This document shows, piece after piece, positions 1-4,860 of a stretch of DNA of 10,325 nt (position 1 is the first letter of the stretch; every line of letters starts with the position of its first letter). Source of the DNA: CAZSXS01 sp964611385 (GTDB lineage Bacteria > Bacillota > Clostridia > Lachnospirales > CAYPQA01). The translations under genes were made by a program, and so were the position numbers. The notes under the pieces are model-generated. The model ran no database searches and was not told the origin of the DNA. It saw only the letters and a program-made list of their open reading frames with translations. Location of the stretch: NCBI GenBank assembly GCA_964611385.1, contig CAZSXS010000103.1:1-10325 (forward strand), given 5' to 3'.

Positions 1-92
1 GAGAAGAAAACTTTTTTCAAACGGCGAAAAAAGTTTTCTTCTCCTTCCCCCCACCCCCCCATCCTCATCTTTCAAAAAAGCCGGACATGGGG
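1..92 (+). repeat. Left inverted repeat of the hairpin-ended element
   Basis: Bases 1-17 and 27-43 form a hairpin of about 17 bp (GAGAAGAAAACTTTTTT against AAAAAAGTTTTCTTCTC) with loop CAAACGGCG. It is followed by a C-rich run at 44-60 and the motif TTTCAAAAAAGCCGGACATG at 70-89. The outer arm of the stem is probably longer than shown, because its partner in the right copy extends a further 11 nt. Confidence 0.7.
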
Positions 93-175
93 GTTGTATA
101 GAGCACACGGGAATCTTGATAGATTAGATTTTTTGAAAAGCGTAGGATAACCAACTTGTAGGTTCAGCTTATTCC

Positions 176-236
176 CTCCTTTCATCTCTTTTATCTCTTT
201 CATCTCTTTCAACTCTTTCAACTCTTTCAACTCTTA
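176..236 (+). repeat. 9-bp tandem repeat, CTCTTTCAA/T unit, six copies plus a partial
   Basis: Units start at 176 (CTCCTTTCAT, one base longer), 186 (CTCTTTTAT), 195 (CTCTTTCAT), 204, 213 and 222 (CTCTTTCAA three times), with a partial CTCTTA at 231. The three identical right-hand units suggest recent expansion by slippage. The tract is pyrimidine-only apart from the A residues and contains no coding frame with a start signal. Confidence 0.85.
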
Positions 237-317
237 TTTTTTTAAAAAGCTGGACAGGAGTCAAGAAAATTGTTGCTCAGAGTTTCCGAAATAGTCTGAA
301 TAATTTTGATTTTTTTG

Positions 318-346
318 TTGCATTCTGAAAAATTATAGTGTACTAT
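318..346 (+). promoter_or_regulatory. Sigma-A-like promoter inside the repeat element, reading toward the antiporter gene
   Basis: TTGCAT at 318-323 and TACTAT at 341-346 are separated by 17 bp. The predicted start near 353 would give a leader of about 220 nt that includes the right hairpin at 461-522. It is the best promoter I can see upstream of the gene at 571. The assignment rests on consensus match only. Confidence 0.45.
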
Positions 347-420
347 TCACACAACCAATAGTTAAGACCTTAGGGCTAGGAAAAATTTTTTTGAGAAGCT
401 GATCCCAATCAATCCTAATT

Positions 421-522
421 CCCCCATATCCGGCTTTTTTGAAAGGAGGAGGAAGGGGGGTTGGGGGAGGGAGGAAAACTTTTTTCGCCGTTTGAAAAAA
501 GTTTTCCTCCTCCCTCCCCCAA
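421..522 (-). repeat. Right inverted repeat with a long terminal hairpin
   Basis: This is the reverse-complement partner of the left repeat. The hairpin spans 461-522: left arm 461-485, loop CGCCGTTTG at 486-494, right arm 495-522. The arms pair over about 25 bp, with one extra AGG triplet in the right arm. The stem ends in TTGGGGGAGGG/CCCTCCCCCAA. There is no T-run after the stem on the plus strand, so it is not a classical terminator for the leader of the next gene. It would fold in the 5' leader of the antiporter mRNA if the promoter at 318-346 is used. Confidence 0.7.
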
Positions 523-560
523 GGTCTCTAACGACAACTTAATTGCGCGTGACGCAGAAT

Positions 561-565
561 GGAGG
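561..565 (+). promoter_or_regulatory. Ribosome binding site that sets the antiporter start at 571
   Basis: GGAGG sits 5 nt before the ATG at 571 and overlaps the upstream in-frame ATG at 559-561. That upstream ATG has no Shine-Dalgarno sequence of its own. The protein therefore most likely starts MKKVRLL, an ordinary signal-type N terminus, rather than four codons earlier. Confidence 0.8.
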
Positions 566-570
566 AACCT

Positions 571-2298
571 ATGAAAAAAGTAAGATTGCTTGCTGTGCTG
601 ATCCTTGCTTTGGTCTTTATGAATCAGGTTGTTTTTGCTTCAGAGGTGGCGGAGGCTAATGCCTCGCAGTTTGGTGTTTTGACGCTCTTGCCCCCTCTCG
701 TTGCTATTGCACTGGCTTTTATTACCAAAAATGTCATCCTGTCCTTGTTCATCGGCGCCCTTACCGGCGGCTTTTTGCTCAGTATCCTGAATAAAAATGT
801 CTTCTCCGCTCTGATTGCTGCTTTTTTGGACTTCGTGCAAAGAGCCTTGTCCTCGCTCTCTGATTCCTGGAATGCGGGTATCATCCTCCAGGTTCTTTTG
901 ATCGGGGGCGTGATTAACCTGGTCGCCAAGATGGGCGGCGCTAAGGCCATTGCCGAAGCCCTGGTCAAAAGAGCTAAAACCCCTCGCAGCGCACAGCTGA
1001 TTACCTGGATGCTGGGTATCTTGGTTTTCTTCGACGACTATGCCAATTCTTTAATTGTCGGTCCTATGATGCGCCCTGTCTTTGATAAAATGAAAATTTC
1101 CAGAGAGCGTCTTGCCTTCATCGTGGACGCCACTGCCGCTCCCATTGCCGGTATTGCCATCATCTCCACTTGGATTGGTCTTGAAGTTGGCCTTATTCGA
1201 GATGGATTCTTGTCGGTCGGGCAGGAGGTGGACGCTTTCGGTGTCTTTCTTTCTACCATTCCTTTCCGTTTCTATAACATACTGATGCTTTTCTGTGTCT
1301 TTATCACAGCTTACTTATTAAAAGATCTCGGCCCAATGAAAAAAGCCCAAGACCTTGCCCTTCAAGGGAAAAGCAAAGTTGAGCTTCAGGTTATTGATGC
1401 AGCCTCGGACTTGGAGCCGAAGGCGGGTGTTCGATTGAGTGTATGGAATGCCATTATTCCTATCGGTACCTTGATCGTTGCCGCTCTTCTGAGTTTTTAT
1501 TTCAGCGGCTATGATGCCATCATGGGCGGAGAAGATATCCTGCTCATTGATCTTGTTTCCAAATCCCCCTTATCTTTTGAGGCCCTTCGGGAGTGTATCG
1601 GTGCCTCCGACGCTTCTGTTGCCTTGTTCCAATCGGCCCTCTTTGCCGGTATCGTTGCTATCGCCATGTCTTTGGTTCAAAGAATATTCACCATTAAAGA
1701 AGCCATCAATGTCTGGTTGGACGGTTTGAAGGCCCTATTAGTAACCTGTGTTATTTTGATCCTGGCCTGGTCCCTGAGTTCTGTCATCAAAGAGCTAGGC
1801 ACCGCCGTTTTCTTAAAGAACTATCTAAAAGACAGCATTGCTCCCTTCTTACTGCCATCCCTAATTTTTATTTTCGGCTCCTTTATCTCCTTTGCAACAG
1901 GAACTTCTTACGGAACCATGGGTATACTGATGCCTTTGGCCATTCCTTTAGCCCATTCGGTCAATCCGGAAATGAGCTTTGTTGTAGTCTGCACCAGCGC
2001 GGTACTGACCGGCGCCATCTTCGGTGACCACTGCTCGCCTATTTCTGACACCACCATTCTCTCCTCCATGGGTGCAGGCTGTGAACACATTTCACATGTC
2101 AACACGCAAATGCCCTATGCCCTCCTGATTGCAGGTGCGACTCTGCTTCTGGGCTACATCCCTGCCGGACTTGGGGTGCCTGTTTGGATTATTTTGCCCG
2201 TGGTCATGGTTGTGATTGGGCTGTTTATTCATTTCTTTGGTAAGACGCCTGCGGGGGAGTCGCTAAGTAATATATCAGCCTTTATACGCAGCCTCTAA
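571..2298 (+). CDS. NhaC-family Na+/H+ antiporter-like membrane transporter
   Basis: A 575-aa polytopic membrane protein of the NhaC family (Pfam Na_H_antiporter), whose members exchange Na+ for H+, sometimes coupled to organic acids (for example MleN). Residues 1-26 (MKKVRLLAVLILALVF..) look like a signal peptide or first helix. About a dozen hydrophobic segments follow. Family-type signatures include FFDDYAN at 153-159 with VGPMMRP just after, DATAAPIAG from 186, FATGTSYGTMG near 450, and GDHCSPISDTT at 485-495, with acidic residues inside membrane segments as expected for ion binding. At 575 residues it is somewhat long for the family. It has no operon partner: an apparent repeat element lies upstream and a gene-poor stretch downstream. 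The family call is secure; the exact substrate (Na+/H+ only, or with an organic acid or amino acid) is open. Confidence 0.88.
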   Translation: MKKVRLLAVLILALVFMNQVVFASEVAEANASQFGVLTLLPPLVAIALAFITKNVILSLFIGALTGGFLLSILNKNVFSALIAAFLDFVQRALSSLSDSWNAGIILQVLLIGGVINLVAKMGGAKAIAEALVKRAKTPRSAQLITWMLGILVFFDDYANSLIVGPMMRPVFDKMKISRERLAFIVDATAAPIAGIAIISTWIGLEVGLIRDGFLSVGQEVDAFGVFLSTIPFRFYNILMLFCVFITAYLLKDLGPMKKAQDLALQGKSKVELQVIDAASDLEPKAGVRLSVWNAIIPIGTLIVAALLSFYFSGYDAIMGGEDILLIDLVSKSPLSFEALRECIGASDASVALFQSALFAGIVAIAMSLVQRIFTIKEAINVWLDGLKALLVTCVILILAWSLSSVIKELGTAVFLKNYLKDSIAPFLLPSLIFIFGSFISFATGTSYGTMGILMPLAIPLAHSVNPEMSFVVVCTSAVLTGAIFGDHCSPISDTTILSSMGAGCEHISHVNTQMPYALLIAGATLLLGYIPAGLGVPVWIILPVVMVVIGLFIHFFGKTPAGESLSNISAFIRSL

Positions 2299-2308
2299 AC
2301 CATTTTCC

Positions 2309-2366
2309 AAGTCACCTTCATTCAAGCTTGATCAATTCTATTGTTTTGTGTGGTGGCTTTGCAAAG
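2309..2366 (+). repeat. Structured repeat, copy A (inverted relative to copy B at 9503-9561)
   Basis: Starting 10 nt after the antiporter stop codon, AAGTCACC (2309-2316) pairs with GGTGGCTT (2352-2359), including one G-U pair, around a loop of about 35 nt. CTATTGTTTTG and the palindrome CTTTGCAAAG follow in order at the 3' side. The reverse complement of 9503-9561 carries the same blocks in the same order: TCATTC, CTATTGTTTTG, GG-GG-GGCTTTGCAAAG. Stem positions differ in a compensatory way between the copies. The function is unknown; a mobile or structural intergenic repeat is likely. Confidence 0.65.
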
Positions 2367-2379
2367 CTAAGCGGTACAT

Positions 2380-2556
2380 TTGATTACGGCTACAGTTGAA
2401 CTGATTGTTTTACTCGCTGTTTATTTAAATATTGATTATTCGTTTAGCCAAGTTGAAAATGAAAGTCATAGACTCATTCGTTTAGTTATATTATGTTTGT
2501 ACAAACAGGCATTTGTTTATAGTTTTGTTATTTGCTGTATGGAGGTGGTGTTGTAA
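2380..2556 (+). pseudogene. Remnant ORF of a membrane-type protein (about 58 codons, no credible start)
   Basis: An open frame runs from after a stop at 2368 to TAA at 2554-2556. It encodes a hydrophobic stretch (VELIVLLAVYLNIDYSFSQ), a short polar linker and a second hydrophobic stretch (LIRLVILCLY...FVYSFVICC). This looks like the N-terminal membrane part of a sensor or signalling protein, but no domain is identifiable. No ribosome binding site precedes it and the start is not an ATG. I treat it as a decayed gene fragment; it could also be chance in AT-rich DNA. Confidence 0.25.
2494..2507. promoter_or_regulatory. Perfect 14-bp palindrome, possible operator
   Basis: TGTTTGTACAAACA is an exact inverted repeat without spacer, the kind of site bound by a dimeric repressor. 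It lies inside the decayed region, so any regulated gene may be gone. A chance palindrome in AT-rich DNA cannot be excluded. Confidence 0.25.
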
Positions 2557-2584
2557 TCACTTCGTGTTTGGTAGAGCATGTTAA

Positions 2585-3067
2585 ATAGGGTCCTTTCGTA
2601 GTTTAATCATACTTTCTTATGAATTGAAATGTCAAAATAACATTGATGATTTTATAGAATTGGCTAACGATTATTCTATTAAGTTAAAAAAAGAAGGGCT
2701 TATTTTAGGCTATCACAATCATAGTAATGAGTTTTTGCCAAACGAAGATGGTTCTATAAGCTTTAATCAAATCATAGAAAAGACAAATCTTACTTTGGAA
2801 ATAGACACTTTTTGGGCATTTGTTGCAGGACAGAATCCTGTTGAATTGATTGAACAACATAAAGATAGAATTTCTTTTATCCACTTGAAAGATGGTGTGA
2901 GTACAGGAGAAGAGTTTCCTTTAGGGATGGGAACTGCTCCAGCATTAGAAGTATACCAAAAATCTACTCAATTAGGTATTTTGATTATAGTAGAAAGCGA
3001 GACACAAAAACCGGACGGATTTACTGAAGCGAAAATTTGCATGGATTTTTTGAGGCAATTGAAATGA
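2585..3067 (+). pseudogene. 5'-truncated sugar phosphate isomerase/epimerase-like gene (TIM-barrel AP_endonuc_2 family)
   Basis: The open frame begins just after a stop at 2582-2584. It matches only the C-terminal half or so of the xylose-isomerase-like TIM-barrel family (normally about 250-290 aa). Family signatures are in order: YHNHSNEF; LEIDTFWAFVAGQNP; ISFIHLKDG, holding the metal-ligand His and Asp; LGMGTAP; and IVESE, holding a late metal-binding Glu. The N-terminal strands with the first ligands are missing, and the upstream DNA does not encode them. A TTG at 2624 could serve as a start for 147 residues, but no Shine-Dalgarno sequence precedes it. The frame is clean and the codon use AT-rich, unlike the flanking genes, suggesting a recently truncated, horizontally acquired gene. 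An active enzyme is very unlikely. Confidence 0.65.
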
Positions 3068-3110
3068 TGTCAGTTTAGTTGCTAAATGTTAGCTATAAGG
3101 AGCTAATATT

Positions 3111-3311
3111 ATGTTTTCTATCCATCATATTGGAATTGTTGTGCCTAACATTAGAATAGCAGCCACAGAATATATAAATATGTTTAATATTGACTGTGAT
3201 TACAAAATTGAAGAAGTGCACTCATAAAATGTTAAAATACGTTTAGTGAGATCAATTAGTACTCAAAGAATCGCGGAATTCCGAATGCTTGGATTGAACA
3301 GTACAAATTAA
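3111..3311 (+). pseudogene. VOC/glyoxalase-family gene fragment with an in-frame stop
   Basis: A normal start (ATG at 3111, AAGGAG at 3097-3102) opens a frame whose first residues, FSIHHIGIVVPNI, are the typical first strand and metal-ligand His of a vicinal-oxygen-chelate (VOC) protein. This is followed by a helix containing EYINMF. A TAA at 3225-3227 ends it at 38 residues. Reading on in the same frame gives NVKIRLVRS, which fits the next beta strand of the fold, so the stop looks like a nonsense change (for example CAA to TAA). After about 3255 the similarity is lost and a second stop occurs at 3309-3311. It follows the truncated isomerase by 43 nt, so the two were probably once part of one small operon. 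Confidence 0.5.
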
Positions 3312-3459
3312 ACGTGTTATAGCCAAATTGGGTAAATGATTAAACATATGAAAAATAGTTTTTCCCATAAAATCAGCGGTTGTAGCATCACAAATTATAG
3401 GTATGCGGTTATACTTACAAACGAAACATTTGCTATCTGCAATTGCAATTTTATTCACA
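3312..3459. other. Short stretch without a recognisable gene
   Basis: Both strands have open frames here. The minus strand has a 68-codon frame (3252-3458, GTG start, containing KCFVCKYNRIPIICDAT). The plus strand has a hydrophobic piece (HLLSAIAILFTK). Neither has a ribosome binding site or a recognisable family. It is probably the decayed edge of the AT-rich remnant region up to the terminator at 3460. Confidence 0.4.
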
Positions 3460-3506
3460 AAAAGGGATAAGTAGGGGAAGAATTCTTCCCTCCACTTATC
3501 CCTTTT
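3460..3506. terminator. Strong bidirectional intrinsic terminator
   Basis: AAAAGGGATAAGTAGGGGAAG (3460-3480, read as a 21-nt arm with AAAAGGGATAAGT at its outer end) pairs with CTTCCCTCCACTTATCCC plus TTTT (3485-3506) around AATT, about 20 bp with one or two mismatches. The A-run and T-run at the two feet allow termination in both directions. On the minus strand it overlaps the stop codon (3496-3498) of the 159-aa gene and ends the LCP-TraX operon. On the plus strand it would stop reading from the remnant region. Confidence 0.85.
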
Positions 3507-3975
3507 CTTCAACCAAAATTGCCCGAAATCCAGCTGCTTGCCAGGCCTGATTGTCCGGGGCCTCTGTTCTTTCCTTCGTAAGCGCTGCGACCTTTCGGAA
3601 AAACATATACTCATAGCGGTCGAGACTGACCAGTTTGTTTTCCGGACGGGAGGCAGAGGTCACAAAAACGGAGGATGAATATGCTTTCTGTAAAGGCAGA
3701 AGCTCCGAAAGCTCCAACTTTCCGTTTAGGACTTGAATGTCCTCCTGATATTGAATTTTGATCAGTACACACCTTTTGAAGGCCGAAACATCCTCCTCGC
3801 TAAGAGTAGAAGTCAAAAGCACTAAGTTCCCCTTGGTTAGGCTTGGCTCTGGTAAAAGGCTTTTGTCGTTGCAAAAATACTTAAAGCCCAGGTTGGCTTC
3901 CCGTCCAAAGTACTTTTCCACCAAGCGGTAACATTCATTTTCATTGCTTCCATTATAAATGATCGTTTCAGTCAC
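3496..3975 (-). CDS. Hypothetical protein (159 aa), third gene of the LCP-TraX operon
   Basis: I do not recognise this protein. The start is GTG at 3973-3975, supported by GGAGG seven bases upstream (3983-3987 on the plus strand as CCTCC). It is predicted soluble: no signal peptide and no membrane segment. It is rich in charged residues, with a run of alternating strand-like segments (LVLLTSTL, CVLIKIQYQ, SSVFVTSAS, FRAILVEE) that suggests a small alpha/beta fold. Two cysteines lie at about residues 16 and 35, with a third near 69. It lies 121 nt after the TraX gene on the same strand without a terminator between them, and its stop codon lies inside the strong hairpin at 3460-3506, so it is probably the last gene of the operon. 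Normal codon use and a good ribosome binding site make it a real gene. Confidence 0.7.
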   Translation of the reverse strand: MTETIIYNGSNENECYRLVEKYFGREANLGFKYFCNDKSLLPEPSLTKGNLVLLTSTLSEEDVSAFKRCVLIKIQYQEDIQVLNGKLELSELLPLQKAYSSSVFVTSASRPENKLVSLDRYEYMFFRKVAALTKERTEAPDNQAWQAAGFRAILVEEKG

Positions 3976-4096
3976 AAATAAACCTCCAAAAAGCCTATGG
4001 CAGCTTCAACAATCCCACTTTCTAAAATTAAAGCAAGAAGTTACTGTCCATGACTACTGTATTTTGGTAATCAATCCATTTCGATAAATTCTGTTT

Positions 4097-4825
4097 CTAT
4101 AGTGTGCCTTGCTGCCATAGCAGAAACAAAAGCAGTATATGCAGGGGATAAGCTGCATAAAAGGCAACCTGAATCAACTTGTTACTAGGGCCTCGTTGAC
4201 CATTATATAAAAAGACAAACAGCGGTGCCAACATTACAAGCCAAAAGGGTAGGGGCCTGGTTGGGGCGATCGTGAGACCGTAGCCCACAAGAATCAAACA
4301 TTGGATATGCTTTGGATTGAATCTTGGATTTAGTAGGATTGCCCGCTGGGATAACGTATAGAGGGCATAGATCATTAGAACACCGATCACGTCGTAATCT
4401 GTTTTAAGCAGAATGCCGACTGCGCAGCAACTGATCAAACCAATCACAGAGTATTTCGGATAGTTTTTCTGGAAAAAAATAGCTAAAGCACCCAAAAACA
4501 AAGTAAAAAATACGTTTTGATAGTAGAAGTCTAAAACGCTTACTCCAGACAAAGATAGAAACGCCTTCGAGCTGTCAAACTTGAAATACGCATTAGAAAA
4601 GAGCAAATCAAAGGGAATTTCCGAAACAAAGGCAAAGAGCAAAAGCCGACTTAAATACCTTTGCATGTTTTTTGTCTTGGTGCAGCCTTCGGCAATGAGA
4701 AAGGCATAAATGGGAAAAGCAATTCTTCCCAGGCCTCGCAACAGATTCGCATCCCCCGTTACAGCCCCAAAATGATCAATGATCATGCAAGTAAGCGCTA
4801 TGACCTTTAATACAAAACTAGACAT
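4097..4825 (-). CDS. TraX-family integral membrane protein
   Basis: A 242-aa polytopic membrane protein of the TraX family (Pfam TraX), named after the F-plasmid pilin N-acetylase but common on Firmicutes chromosomes without conjugation genes. Family signatures: KVIALTCMIIDHFG at 7-20, RGLGRIAFPIYAFLIAEG at 30-47, and RYLSRLLLFAFVSEIPFDL at 56-74. About eight hydrophobic helices are visible. The family is related to membrane acyltransferases, and the conserved Asp17-His18 pair fits an acyl-transfer role, though the substrate is unknown. The start ATG has GGGGAG upstream. It begins 35 nt after the LCP gene and is probably co-transcribed with it, which makes acylation of a cell-envelope polymer a plausible role here (inference). 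No conjugation genes are present, so the TraX name should not be read as conjugal transfer. Confidence 0.88.
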   Translation of the reverse strand: MSSFVLKVIALTCMIIDHFGAVTGDANLLRGLGRIAFPIYAFLIAEGCTKTKNMQRYLSRLLLFAFVSEIPFDLLFSNAYFKFDSSKAFLSLSGVSVLDFYYQNVFFTLFLGALAIFFQKNYPKYSVIGLISCCAVGILLKTDYDVIGVLMIYALYTLSQRAILLNPRFNPKHIQCLILVGYGLTIAPTRPLPFWLVMLAPLFVFLYNGQRGPSNKLIQVAFYAAYPLHILLLFLLWQQGTL

Positions 4826-4860
4826 ACTATCTCCCCTTTTGATTTCAGATTCCCTTCCTT

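Larger units (their letters stand above)
1..522. mobile_element. MITE-like non-autonomous element with hairpin-ended inverted repeats (left tip outside the window)
   Basis: This gene-free stretch is bounded by two long inverted copies. Bases 1-92 match the reverse complement of 421-513 along nearly their whole length: the hairpin with a 9-nt apical loop (CAAACGGCG on the left, CGCCGTTTG on the right), then a C-rich or G-rich tract, then TTTCAAAAAAGCCGGA and ATGGGGG. A third, degenerate copy of the AAAAAGCYGGACA motif lies at 240-258. The interior carries a 9-bp tandem repeat and a sigma-A-like promoter but no ORF. Terminal inverted repeats, small size and lack of coding capacity fit a MITE-like element. 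No target-site duplication can be checked, because the left tip is cut by the window start. Alternatively it could be a structured intergenic repeat that does not transpose. Confidence 0.5.

Noticed and set aside
176..236. Short tandem repeats as a CRISPR array.
   Set aside because: Units are 9 bp and contiguous, with no unique spacers.
461..522. Long hairpin as an intrinsic terminator in front of the antiporter gene.
   Set aside because: The stem is followed by C-rich sequence without a T-run in either direction, so it does not fit a rho-independent terminator; it is better explained as the end of the repeat element.
559..570. Earlier start codon for the antiporter (ATG at 559).
   Set aside because: It overlaps the Shine-Dalgarno sequence that serves the ATG at 571 and has none of its own.
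3252..3614. Minus-strand frame of 120 codons overlapping the end of the 159-aa gene.
   Set aside because: Its upstream half is an out-of-frame shadow of the 159-aa gene and it crosses the strong terminator at 3460-3506. Its downstream half (3252-3458) has no ribosome binding site and no recognisable family, so it is recorded only as unassigned sequence.
3994..4120. 10-bp inverted repeat CTATGGCAGC / GCTGCCATAG around the TraX stop and the following gap.
   Set aside because: The arms are over 100 nt apart, one lies in the TraX coding sequence, and there is no T-run; probably chance.
4097..4825. TraX as evidence for a conjugative element.
   Set aside because: No other transfer, relaxase or integrase gene is present, and TraX-family proteins are common on Firmicutes chromosomes.
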